Shown here piece after piece: positions 1 to 7,519 of a stretch of DNA of 47,048 nt. The DNA is from Arthrobacter sp. ISL-85 (GTDB lineage Bacteria; Actinomycetota; Actinomycetes; Actinomycetales; Micrococcaceae). Made by a program: the position numbers and the translations under genes. Numbering within the stretch: position 1 is the first letter of the stretch; every line of letters begins with the position of its first letter. The stretch spans positions 1-47,048 of the forward strand of contig NZ_JAGGPQ010000022.1 in the NCBI RefSeq assembly GCF_018613675.1. Reading direction: 5' to 3'. The notes beneath the pieces are model-generated. The model had not been told where the DNA came from. It did not search any database and saw only the letters and a program-made list of their open reading frames with translations.

Positions 1-4
1 TAAG

Positions 5-193
5 TTGCCGTTGACATGGGACGAGACAGTGAAGGGCACTGTTGCGCTGCTGGTTGCCTATGAGAGCCGCCTGCTGGCCATTGGAGACGGTGGCACGGCA
101 TGGGTTGCCCAGGAGTGCCGATACGCATCAGAGGCTCTAGGACTAACGCCCAAGGCCCTCACGTCGTTGGGTTGGCGGATCGCTAATGAGTGA
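5..193 (+). CDS. Small phage-type protein (5' end may lie outside the window)
   Basis: The reading frame is open from the first bases and uses TTG at 5 as the first visible start, so the true start may lie upstream. The visible 62 residues are soluble, with a GDGGTAWVAQ stretch in the middle. I do not recognise the family. The stop overlaps the start of the next gene (ATG at 186, stop ending 193), which implies co-translation. A tail assembly chaperone or a small terminase-like protein would fit the position before a tape measure gene, but no motif proves either. Confidence 0.5.
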   Translation: MPLTWDETVKGTVALLVAYESRLLAIGDGGTAWVAQECRYASEALGLTPKALTSLGWRIANE

Positions 194-536
194 ACGCAGG
201 AGAGCCAAGGCGGCCGCAGGTACATCGCCCTTAACTCAGGGCGCTGGCGATGGTGTGCCCGCTGAACTGTTGGGGACGTTCCGCGATCACGAATGTTGGT
301 GGTCTGAAGAGGAAACAGAGCTTTGGTTCCAAGCCAACGGGCTGATGTGGGAGCGCAGCAGTTGGGCTAGTAACGAGCCGTGGGGTAGGCGGGACGACGC
401 AGTCAGGGCATGGTGCGTCAAGGAAGGGCTGATAGACAAGTACGGTTCGCCCGCCGCTGGCCGTTGCCGGGGCCTTGGGTTTGATACGCGAACCCGTGCC
501 CGTGACCGCTTCCAGCACGTCAAGACAGGCACCTAA
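186..536 (+). CDS. Hypothetical phage protein, 116 aa
   Basis: It begins with ATG inside the end of the preceding gene, an 8-base overlap, so the two are very probably translated together. The product is polar and rich in Trp, Arg and Glu, with no membrane segment or signal peptide. I do not recognise a domain. Its place directly before the tape measure gene is where tail assembly chaperones are often encoded. I did not see a clear slippery heptamer that would support the programmed frameshift typical of that family, so the role stays open. Confidence 0.55.
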   Translation: MSERRRAKAAAGTSPLTQGAGDGVPAELLGTFRDHECWWSEEETELWFQANGLMWERSSWASNEPWGRRDDAVRAWCVKEGLIDKYGSPAAGRCRGLGFDTRTRARDRFQHVKTGT

Positions 537-678
537 CCCGAGGAACCTGGGGCCTATCCCCGTACCAGGGGCCTACGAAATTTTCCCGCCGGGGAGGCTG
601 AATTTGTTCTGTACGCTTTGGGGGATTTTTCGTTCTGCCCCGCACGCATCTCATAACTGAATAGCTCCACTCGTTTGC

Positions 679-702
679 AGCCCGCTTATGGCGGGCTTTT
701 TT
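679..702 (+). terminator. Rho-independent terminator before the tape measure gene
   Basis: AGCCCGC and GCGGGCT form a 7-bp GC-rich stem with the 5-base loop TTATG, followed by a T run (697-702). The shape is canonical. The loop contains ATG 688, which is in frame with the tape measure gene, so that ATG is unlikely to be the real start. Confidence 0.75.
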
Positions 703-711
703 GTACCCAAA

Positions 712-3669
712 ATGGAAGGGGTGGTTAGCATCGCTGACCGCAGTATCACTATCGCCATTGAGGCGAATGTAAGGGGCCTGACGGCGGGCCTGAGGACGGC
801 CCAACAGGCGACTAACGACTTTGGTAGCCGACTGGAGAAGTTCGCGAAGGAAAACGAGCAGCACCTGGACCGTGTCGGTAAGGCGTCGATGGTTATGGGT
901 GGTGCTCTGCTTGCTGGCGTGGGGCTCGCCATCAAGGCAGCATCTGAGTTCGATTCGGCAATGTCTGAGGTCCAGTCCTCAACACACGAAACAGCCGGCA
1001 ACATGGATTTGCTGCGTGAGGCAGCTATTAACGCTGGTGCTGACACGGCGTTCTCTGCTGTAGAAGCCGCTAAGGGCATTGATGAGATGGCTAAGGCTGG
1101 CGTCTCTACGAAGGACATCCTTGGCGGCGGCCTGACAGGTGCGCTGTCGCTTGCTGCTGCCGGCTCGCTGGATGTTGGTGAGGCTGCCGAAATAGCTGCT
1201 AGTTCGCTCACTCAGTTCAAATTGTCGGGTGACAAGGTGCCTCACCTGGCGGATCTACTCGCTGCGGGTGCTGGTAAGGCCCAGGGGTCAGTGCACGATC
1301 TTCGTGCCGCGTTGAATCAGACTGGCCTTGTCGCTGCTTCTACCGGCCTCACGATTGAGGAAACAACTGGCGGCCTAGCGGCGTTCGCTTCTGCCGGCCT
1401 CATCGGTTCCGACGCCGGTACGTCCATGAAGACGATGCTTCAAAGGCTTACCCCACAGTCGAAAGAGGCTGCGGAGAAGATGGCCGAACTTGGCATCTCT
1501 GCCTACGATTCGCAGGGCAATTTCAAGGGGCTGGCGGCTTTCGCTGAGAACCTTAAAACGTCGATGGCTGACCTCACTCCTGAGGCGCGAAACGCTGCCA
1601 TGGGCATTATCTTCGGATCCGATGCGGTCCGTGCTGCCAATGTCCTCTATGAACAAGGCGCTTCCGGTATCTCTGACTGGACAGACAAGGTCAACGATTC
1701 CGGCTATGCCGCGGTTACTGCCCAAATTAAAACGGACAACCTAGCCGGCGACCTGGAACGTCTGGGCGGCTCTTTTGACTCTGTTCTGATCAAGGGCGGG
1801 TCTGCGGCTGCGCAGTCTCTCCGCGGCGTTGTGCAGGGCGCTGAAGACCTCGTGGACGCCATCGGCAACATCCCCGCGCCAATCCTGAACCTTGCTGTTG
1901 GCATCGCTGGCATTGGGGGTGGTGCGCTGCTGCTTGGTGGTGGGCTCATGACGGCGCTTCCGAAGGTTGTTGAGTTCCGCAGTACCCTGTCTGATCTTGC
2001 TGAGGCGTCGCCGCGTGCCGCTTCTGGCCTCGGTAAAGTCGCTAAGGCGGCAGGCCTTGCTGCTGCCGCGATGGTCGGTATGGAGATTTTCGGTGCCATC
2101 GCCTATGACAAGCACACGCAGTCTACGGAGCAGCTTGCTAACGCGATTCTGAAGCTGAACAAGGCCGCTTCTGGTGACGGTATTTCAGCGCTTGATGCCG
2201 CACTGAGTGACTTCGGCAATTTCATGGGTAAGCGGATCGCGCCGGACATCAATTCCGCTGCGGATGCTATTGCTAGGATCACGCATCCTCAGGGCTCTGA
2301 CGGGATCAACCGTTGGGCTGACCAAGCGTTCGGATGGCTCCCGCTCGCCAAGTCTGAGACATCGCAGGTTGATGAGTCGCTGCGTAAGGTTGGCGACGAG
2401 CTTGGGAACCTCGCTAAGAACGGTGGCGCGGAAGCCGCTGCTGCGTCCTTCAGGAAGCTATCAGATGAGTTCATTAAGAACGGCTCTACGGCACAGGACG
2501 CTCTGGATCATATGCCGGGCTACAGGGATGCCTTGCTGGATCTTGCTAACCAAGCCGGCGTCACTCTTGAAGGTCAGGACCTTCTGGATTTCGCTATGGG
2601 TAAGGTTCCGACGTCGATGCAGGCGGCAAGCAGTGCAGTTCAGACGTACACAAGCGTGACGGGTGAGGCAAAGCCAGTCACTGAGGCTATGGCTAAGCAA
2701 CTGGAGGAAGTCGGCCTATCTGCCCAGGGCGCCATCGTTGATATCGACGCGTTCGGTAAGTCCTTGTTTAACGCGGGCCTGTTGTCTCTTTCGGCTTCGG
2801 ATGCTGCTATCGGGTATCAGGACGCCATCGACAAGATGACTGAGTCGGTGAAGAAGAATGGCACGAACCTCGATATCAACACTGAATCCGGGCGTGCTAA
2901 CCAGTCTGCTTTCAACAGCCTGGCTCAGGCTGCTATTGCGTCTGCCGAGGCTACGGCTACTGAGACGCTGGCCACGCAGGGCTCGGTAGCAGCTCAGGCT
3001 TCGTTGCAAGGTTCGTTGCGGACAAGCTATGACGACTTGGTGCGTGCTGCTGGCCAGCTGGGTATCACCGGTGACGCGGCGGACACAATGGCTCGCAAGG
3101 CTTTGGGTATCCCGAAGAACGTGAATATTGATGCGTGGATCGCTGACCACGCATCCGCCACGTTGGATGGGATTAAGGGCAAGGCTGACGCGATTGATGG
3201 TCGGCATGTGTCGATGCTTATTGAGACCATTGATAAGACGGTGAAGATGTCGGAATACAGGGACGATCCGTCGATGGTTGCCTTGAACCCGGCTACGCAC
3301 GCCGATGGTGGCATGGTGAACTATCTTGCTGTCGGTGGCCGTCCGAGGCTCTACGACATGCGTCCGCGGGGTACGGATACGGTGCCGGCGATGCTGACTC
3401 CTGGCGAGATTGTGATGCGGACTGCCGCGGTCGATTCCATCGGGGCTGCGAACCTGCTTTACGCGAACGCCACTGGCCAACTACCGCCTGCTCCTGCTCC
3501 TCCGCGGCAGATCATTGCTTCTACTGGTGGTGCTGGTGATGTGACGGTGTTTGTGACGAATCCGTTTACTGGTGCTGAGGTGCAGGCTGTTGTTCGTGAG
3601 GTTGCTCGAGGTGAAGTTGGTGCAAGCCTGAACTCCGTTGCTTCCACCGCTAGGGGACGTGCCCGCTAA
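712..3669 (+). CDS. Phage tail tape measure protein
   Basis: Tape measure proteins set tail length and line the tail tube of siphophages. Seen: 985 residues; an Ala-rich N-terminal half matching the TP901/PhageMin_Tail type (an ADRSITIAIEAN start region, then long helical stretches); a hydrophobic Gly/Ala-rich segment encoded near 1880-1950; and the typical C-terminal motif DTVPAMLTPGEIVMR near residue 888. The longest frame starts at ATG 688, but that codon is in the loop of a terminator hairpin, so I use ATG 712. GTG 721 is another choice. Ribosome binding site evidence is weak for each. A strong terminator follows directly, and no minor tail genes come after it, which is odd for a phage late operon. 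Confidence 0.9.
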   Translation: MEGVVSIADRSITIAIEANVRGLTAGLRTAQQATNDFGSRLEKFAKENEQHLDRVGKASMVMGGALLAGVGLAIKAASEFDSAMSEVQSSTHETAGNMDLLREAAINAGADTAFSAVEAAKGIDEMAKAGVSTKDILGGGLTGALSLAAAGSLDVGEAAEIAASSLTQFKLSGDKVPHLADLLAAGAGKAQGSVHDLRAALNQTGLVAASTGLTIEETTGGLAAFASAGLIGSDAGTSMKTMLQRLTPQSKEAAEKMAELGISAYDSQGNFKGLAAFAENLKTSMADLTPEARNAAMGIIFGSDAVRAANVLYEQGASGISDWTDKVNDSGYAAVTAQIKTDNLAGDLERLGGSFDSVLIKGGSAAAQSLRGVVQGAEDLVDAIGNIPAPILNLAVGIAGIGGGALLLGGGLMTALPKVVEFRSTLSDLAEASPRAASGLGKVAKAAGLAAAAMVGMEIFGAIAYDKHTQSTEQLANAILKLNKAASGDGISALDAALSDFGNFMGKRIAPDINSAADAIARITHPQGSDGINRWADQAFGWLPLAKSETSQVDESLRKVGDELGNLAKNGGAEAAAASFRKLSDEFIKNGSTAQDALDHMPGYRDALLDLANQAGVTLEGQDLLDFAMGKVPTSMQAASSAVQTYTSVTGEAKPVTEAMAKQLEEVGLSAQGAIVDIDAFGKSLFNAGLLSLSASDAAIGYQDAIDKMTESVKKNGTNLDINTESGRANQSAFNSLAQAAIASAEATATETLATQGSVAAQASLQGSLRTSYDDLVRAAGQLGITGDAADTMARKALGIPKNVNIDAWIADHASATLDGIKGKADAIDGRHVSMLIETIDKTVKMSEYRDDPSMVALNPATHADGGMVNYLAVGGRPRLYDMRPRGTDTVPAMLTPGEIVMRTAAVDSIGAANLLYANATGQLPPAPAPPRQIIASTGGAGDVTVFVTNPFTGAEVQAVVREVARGEVGASLNSVASTARGRAR

Positions 3670-3677
3670 TACACGTC

Positions 3678-3716
3678 AGCCCCGGCCCAGTCCCTTGCGA
3701 CCGGGCCGGGGGCTTT
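3678..3716 (+). terminator. Terminator after the tape measure gene
   Basis: AGCCCCGGCCC pairs with GGGCCGGGGGCT (one bulged G), followed by TTTCC. It starts 8 bases after the tape measure stop, so transcription of that gene most likely ends here. Confidence 0.75.
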
Positions 3717-3744
3717 CCTGATGTTCCACGAGCTTAAACAAAAA

Positions 3745-3768
3745 CGGCACCCATTTGAATGGGTGCCG
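3745..3768 (-). terminator. Perfect hairpin, probable terminator for leftward transcription
   Basis: CGGCACCCAT and ATGGGTGCCG form a perfect 10-bp stem around TTGA. On the minus strand the stem is followed by TTTTTG, so it would stop leftward transcripts, such as readthrough from the lipoprotein gene that begins at 5069. On the plus strand there is no T run. Confidence 0.6.
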
Positions 3769-3874
3769 TCGGGCTTAGCTTCGTAACTAAGCGGGGTATG
3801 CCAACAACGTTACAGGTAGTTGGGGATAGTGTCCAATCGTGGGGAATCGTGCTTGGTGGTATTAGATAGTCCCT

Positions 3875-4513
3875 ATGTCCTCAGATTCGCCCGCCTCCAA
3901 CCGCGCCATCTTCTATGTTGACGGGTTTAACCTTTACAACGGACTCAAGGAAGATAGTGGAAAGAAAAGGCTATGGCTGGATCTTGTAGCCCTGGCTAAG
4001 AATCTACGCCCCAAGAGCAATCTGGTGCGGGTTAACTACTTTACGTCTCCTGTTGCAGGTGCCGCCGAATCTATCCGCCGACAACAGCACTATCAGTACG
4101 CGCTGAAGACAAAATACCCAAAGCACATCAAAATCATCCACGGGCGTCACGAGCCGCGAGACGTCGAGTGCCTCTCGTGCTCGGCAACTTGGCAGCACTA
4201 TGAGGAAAAAGAGACAGATGTCAATATTGCCCTCAGTATCCTTCAGGATGCTTACTCTGGCGCGGCTGATGACATGTTCATAATCAGCGGAGACACGGAC
4301 CTCCTACCCGCCGTAAGAATGGCACAAGCAGTGGACCAGAAGCTGTTCATTGCCGCAGCGTTCCCACCAGCCCGTTATTCGAAAGCTATTCAGAACGAGC
4401 TGCCTTCTTCGTTCATCATCGGTGATGCAAAACTGCGCGCGTCTCAGCTGCCGGATGAGTTCAAGGACGGCTTGACGCAAAAGGTATATAAGCGGCCTCC
4501 GGGCTGGAAGTAA
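3875..4513 (+). CDS. NYN-domain (PIN-like, LabA type) ribonuclease candidate
   Basis: NYN proteins are PIN-fold nucleases, usually acting on RNA. Seen: 212 residues with conserved acidic positions in VDGFNLY (D16), EKETDVN (D115) and SGDTDLLP (D140, D142). A CLSC pair (C99, C102) sits just before the second motif and could bind a metal. A TAGATA box lies 6 bases before the ATG, suggesting a leaderless transcript. The gene is a single unit between the tape measure gene and the att site, a typical place for lysogenic cargo genes. Inference: an RNA-targeting function in host control or phage exclusion is possible; its substrate cannot be read from the sequence. Confidence 0.85.
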   Translation: MSSDSPASNRAIFYVDGFNLYNGLKEDSGKKRLWLDLVALAKNLRPKSNLVRVNYFTSPVAGAAESIRRQQHYQYALKTKYPKHIKIIHGRHEPRDVECLSCSATWQHYEEKETDVNIALSILQDAYSGAADDMFIISGDTDLLPAVRMAQAVDQKLFIAAAFPPARYSKAIQNELPSSFIIGDAKLRASQLPDEFKDGLTQKVYKRPPGWK

Positions 4514-4544
4514 GCCGGCGGGGCCCCGCCGGCTTACCAGCGAT

Positions 4545-5069
4545 TCAGTGCGTGTATGGCTTCCAGGCGTCGAGCACGGGGGTGAGCAGGCGGATGTCGC
4601 CGTTCACCTGGGTCTCGGCTGCATCGCAGCTGTCGCTCTCAGTGTCCTTGCAGGCCGTGGTTGCGTCGTTCTTCCCGATCACGTCCAACGCTGACAGCGT
4701 GCGGGTAACGAGCGTGTCGATCTCGGCAGGTGGCTTGGGTAGCTGGCGAATCTCTCGTGCTGCTGTCTTCGCCGTCACCGTAACCGTCTGAACCGTGAAC
4801 CGGCAGGCGGTTCTCTTGGCGTAGTCGAGTGGCTTCGTACCTATTGAGGCAAGAGCGCAGTCCACTATCTTGTCTTCGTAGTCCCGCCATGCCGTCTCGT
4901 TCTCAGCAATGATGCTGGCGTACTGACCTACTGAGGCGGTCGGTGTTGGCGTGGGTGTAGGTGTGGGTGTTGCCGAAGGAGAGGTAGAAGCTGCCTGCGT
5001 TGATCCTGAGCAGCCAGTCAGGAGGATTATGCACGCAGCTAATGCAGCGCCCCCAATATGCGTTTTCAT
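4545..5069 (-). CDS. Prophage-encoded lipoprotein with Thr-Pro linker
   Basis: The 174-residue product starts with a signal peptide and lipobox (LLTGC, Cys near residue 20). A (TP)n linker follows, then a helical exported domain with several Cys residues. I start it at ATG 5069: TATGCT lies 6 bases upstream, and the N-terminus then reads as a normal lipoprotein signal; the longer frame adds a basic, unlikely leader. It is transcribed towards the NYN gene and away from the small gene at 5139. Known: some actinophage prophages encode surface lipoproteins that block superinfection. Whether this one does so is inference from position and export signal only. Confidence 0.8.
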   Translation of the reverse strand: MKTHIGGAALAACIILLTGCSGSTQAASTSPSATPTPTPTPTPTASVGQYASIIAENETAWRDYEDKIVDCALASIGTKPLDYAKRTACRFTVQTVTVTAKTAAREIRQLPKPPAEIDTLVTRTLSALDVIGKNDATTACKDTESDSCDAAETQVNGDIRLLTPVLDAWKPYTH

Positions 5070-5138
5070 GGTCACAGCATAGGGGCGAGCGTCTGACATT
5101 AATAGTGTGTGTCGGGGGCAGGGTCTAGTTTTGCGGGC

Positions 5139-5309
5139 ATGGTGAAGTTTGACCCTGAGGGGTTTGCGGCGATGATGGCCCGCATAGAAGTGGAAGAACG
5201 GGAGAAGGAACGGCAGCAGTACACGCTGCGCTCGCCGTACGAAGACCTGGAACCGGATTACGAGTACATGCATTACAGTCCCCCTCAGTCTCTACGAGTG
5301 TCGTATTAA
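5139..5309 (+). CDS. Small acidic phage protein, 56 aa
   Basis: The product is short, acidic and Tyr-rich, with many Glu residues in its first half (IEVEEREKERQQ). No family is recognised. I choose ATG 5139 because TAGTTT lies 7 bases before it (leaderless type) and the ten residues added by the longer frame look non-coding. It lies 15 bases before the excisionase-like gene and probably shares its transcript. The divergent lipoprotein gene uses the same 70-bp control region. Confidence 0.55.
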   Translation: MVKFDPEGFAAMMARIEVEEREKERQQYTLRSPYEDLEPDYEYMHYSPPQSLRVSY

Positions 5310-5324
5310 TGGTGAAATGTCAGC

Positions 5325-5591
5325 ATGACGATCGCCGACAGCAACGATGATGAGCCAGAGTTCCGCAGGATCCACCAGGTTGCTGAGCTGTTCCAAATCA
5401 GCCGCTCCACCGCCTTCCGGTTGATGAAGGAACAGGCTTGGCCTCGGCATAAGTTTGGAACGGAGCTTCGGTTCAGTAAGGAAGACGTGGAAGCGATCCG
5501 CGCGATGAATCACGAGGTGCCGGCACGCCCCAAGGTGACGCCGAATGTTGGCACTCGCGCGAACCGAAGGAGCAAGCCGACCACTCCATAG
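5325..5591 (+). CDS. Excisionase-like helix-turn-helix protein
   Basis: The 88-residue product contains a winged HTH of the MerR/AlpA/excisionase type at about residues 12-60 (IHQVAELFQISRSTAFRL, then a wing with TELRFSKEDVEA) and a basic tail. Small proteins of this type bind beside attachment sites and bias recombination towards excision, or activate prophage genes. Its position fits: the coding region ends a few bases before three phased repeats and about 115 bases before the tRNA-derived att core. No integrase lies next to it, so the integrase is either at the other end of the element or lost. Confidence 0.75.
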   Translation: MTIADSNDDEPEFRRIHQVAELFQISRSTAFRLMKEQAWPRHKFGTELRFSKEDVEAIRAMNHEVPARPKVTPNVGTRANRRSKPTTP

Positions 5592-5594
5592 AGC

Positions 5595-5623
5595 GCCCAC
5601 ATACTGCCCACACTTTGCCCACA
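5595..5623 (+). repeat. Three GCCCACA repeats at exact 11-bp spacing
   Basis: GCCCACA occurs at 5595, 5606 and 5617, so the copies lie on one face of the helix. They sit between the excisionase-like gene and the att core. The likely role is arm-type integrase sites or excisionase sites. Confidence 0.65.
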
Positions 5624-5707
5624 ACTGAAGTGATGGTGCGTGACGTGGGGTGATCAAAAACCGCTTGATATCGCCACTCTCCGCACCAGCGCTAAGGGTC
5701 AAAAGGT

Positions 5708-5730
5708 TTCAAATCCCACCGTCACCGCCA
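5708..5730 (+). other. attR core: tRNA 3' end (serine type)
   Basis: The sequence reads as a T-loop (TTCAAAT), a T-stem 3' strand (CCCAC), an acceptor 3' strand (CGTCACC), a G discriminator base and CCA. The bases before it (AAAAGGT) cannot complete the T-stem, and no tRNA body is present, so this is a tRNA end without its gene. The G discriminator points to tRNA-Ser; the intact gene should begin GGTGACG. A chromosomal terminator follows 5 bases later. Confidence 0.75.
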
Positions 5731-5735
5731 GTGAG

Positions 5736-5757
5736 AACCCTCGGGAAACCGGGGGTT
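5736..5757 (+). terminator. Terminator downstream of the tRNA end
   Basis: AACCCTCGG and CCGGGGGTT pair (one T-G) around a GAAA tetraloop, with T residues following. This is probably the original terminator of the tRNA gene and marks the chromosomal side of attR. Confidence 0.75.
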
Positions 5758-5850
5758 TTCTTCTTTCTCAGGAGCTTCGTGGTGCATTTTTGGTGCACTT
5801 ATCCAAGAATCACTCTCACATCGAGGTGCTCCCGTGCCCGCCAAGATCCT

Positions 5851-6030
5851 TCACCTGAGAGGTGGAAGCTCAATCTGGGCCAGTCTCGTCACGGCTTCGG
5901 GAGTCACCCGGCCCCGTTCCTTATCCAAGGCCACCCTCAACTGCGCGGCCAGAATATTGCGGCGAACATGTAGAGCCAGTTCTCTCCGTGACGCCGGATC
6001 AGTCCGGAGCTTCCCGTCGGGCGTTCTCAA
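5851..6030 (-). CDS. Small paralogue A, unknown function
   Basis: The roughly 59-residue product shares the core RRNILAAQLR...TPEAVTRL with the gene just upstream of it. I set the start at TTG 6030 because it overlaps the stop of the upstream paralogue as TTGA, the usual form of translational coupling; TTG 6051 is also possible. It is helical and basic with no membrane segment. I do not recognise the family. It is the first gene on the chromosomal side of attR and is transcribed towards the att site. Confidence 0.5.
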   Translation of the reverse strand: MRTPDGKLRTDPASRRELALHVRRNILAAQLRVALDKERGRVTPEAVTRLAQIELPPLR

Positions 6031-6212
6031 AGTATTAAACGGTGACGGCAATCGCGGCAGTGCCAGCTGCCCAGGCGCTCGACCGCCTCCGGCGTCTGTC
6101 GGCCCTGTAGCTCGTCCATGGTAATCCGGAGCTGGGCCGCCAGGATTCCCCTCCGTATGCGTCGGATGGTTTCTTCCTTGCGTGCTCGGGCTTCCTCATC
6201 AAGAGCAGACAT
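6027..6212 (-). CDS. Small paralogue B, unknown function
   Basis: The 61-residue helical, charged product carries the core RRGILAAQLRITMDELQGR followed by TPEAVERL, closely matching its neighbour. ATG 6212 is preferred over the longer frame because AGAAAGGGG lies 7 bases before it. The C-terminus carries a CRDC pair that the paralogue lacks. The two genes look like a tandem duplication that stayed in one operon. No function is recognised; a small DNA- or RNA-binding role would fit the basic helices but is a guess. Confidence 0.55.
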   Translation of the reverse strand: MSALDEEARARKEETIRRIRRGILAAQLRITMDELQGRQTPEAVERLGSWHCRDCRHRLIL

Positions 6213-6402
6213 TGCCGCGCCCCTTTCTGCACGTTGCATTCATCATCTTCGAGAAGCCCTTAACAGCCAAGGGGTTCACACCGAGGCGGAGGATGCACGA
6301 GCTCTGAGAAGGCTGTCGGGGAATGCAGTTGCACGAATGCGGGCGAGCGATTCCAACAGCTACATGGCAGCAACTGTCAGCCACTCACCCTATACTCCGC
6401 GC

Positions 6403-7414
6403 ATGATTGAGATCCGCCCGCTTTTCCCGCGCACATGGGAACCCTCAGAGCCCCACGTTGCCTACAACAAGGCCGACCGGCGTGTGGTCATCGCCTCCGC
6501 CATGAGCCGCGGGAACAATTCCTACTACGACCGCTACGGGTACCGAGGCTCCCGGGACATCGTCTGCATCGACTGCCTGGAGGCCGGCCACGACGTTCCG
6601 GTCTCGCTCGTGGTGGCCGAGAATAAGGTGCATCCACTTCCGGCACAAGCCCGGCGAGGCTCCGGACGGTATGCGCAGGCACGGCGAGACAGCCGAGCAC
6701 CTGCACGGAAAGCAGCTGATCATGGACTGGGCCAGGGAGCAGCACCACATCATGCCCTGGTCAATCGACGATGAAGTCTGGGTACCCGGGGCGCGGCTGC
6801 GCAGCGACGTAAAGGCGGAGCTTTTCGGCGGCCGGCAGCTGGCGTTCGAGGTCCAGCGCAAGCCACTGGAGTGGAAGGACTGGAACCGCCGCCACGGCGG
6901 CTACAGGAACGCAGGCGTCCTCGACTTGTGGCTGTGGTCCCCGGACGTTCCGCATCTGGTCCTGGACCTGCCGCTGACCAGCGTCGTGCTGGACATGGAG
7001 CATGAAGAAATCGGGGTCCTGGTCGAACCTTACGGAAATGAATACCGCCACCCCACCGCCGAGCGCCATGTCCGGCTCCCCACGTACTACGCCTCAGCTC
7101 CCCTCTCGGAGTGGGGCATCTCGGCCTCGGGATCTCTTGTGCCCCCGCCGGAGATGGCAGAGTACATCGGCGACAAGCCGGAATCCGGCCGGCTTGCCCA
7201 GTTGAAGGACTACCGGGAAGCACCCGCCCGCCGGGCTCCGACACCGGCGCGGCCGATGTCGCGGGGGCGGAGAATGCAGGCAGTCAGGCAGTACGGAAGC
7301 GCCAGTCCCGGCCAGGTGCTGGAACCCAGCCGAGGTGCACCGCGCCGCGACCGTGATCGTGAAGCGCAACGCCAGGCAGAGGCCATTGAACGCATCATGC
7401 GCAAAAAGCGCTAA
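6403..7414 (+). pseudogene. CoiA-like nuclease, split by a one-base frameshift
   Basis: Two frames together give one CoiA-like protein of about 336 residues. The first runs from ATG 6403 and holds IVCIDC (C55, C58) and AGHDVPVS. The second resumes with HFRHK, completing the Cys/His zinc-type motif, and then has nuclease-like residues (RSDV, D135; FEVQRK, E149, Q151, K153). They join if one C at 6634/6635 is removed, so there is a +1 insertion or a sequencing error. TATACT lies 6 bases before the start (leaderless type). CoiA-family proteins act in DNA uptake in Firmicutes; in Actinobacteria they occur as accessory nucleases. The low-complexity Arg-rich tail is unusual. Without the frameshift repaired, the product would lack the nuclease part. 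Confidence 0.75.
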
Positions 7415-7519
7415 AACTAACCCGTTGGACCACCGGCCATGCCGTTGCGCGCTGTAGGCTCTGGTTGTTTGGGGGCCGTCACAGAGCGCTCCTGCCGGCC
7501 ACAAGGAGCGCCCGCCCGC

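Larger units (their letters stand above)
1..5730. mobile_element. Right-hand part of an integrated phage or satellite
   Basis: Seen: a tape measure gene, small phage-type genes, an excisionase-like HTH gene, and then a bare tRNA 3' end followed by a terminator. That order (element, tRNA 3' end, chromosome) is what integration into the 3' end of a tRNA gene leaves at attR. The left end, the integrase and the intact tRNA gene must lie outside the window. Only one late structural gene is recognisable here: no baseplate, minor tail or lysis gene lies between the tape measure gene and the att site. The element could be a satellite, a deleted prophage, or a prophage with unusual gene order. Confidence 0.8.

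Noticed and set aside
5..536. Programmed -1 frameshift between the two small phage genes
   Set aside because: No convincing slippery heptamer was seen at the overlap, and the second gene has its own ATG.
5736..5757. Hairpin near attR as a CRISPR or IS end
   Set aside because: It is a single stem with a GAAA loop and T tract, best explained as the tRNA terminator.
5775..5805. Repeated GGTGCA near the att site as part of an integrase gene
   Set aside because: No open frame with integrase motifs is present on either strand there.
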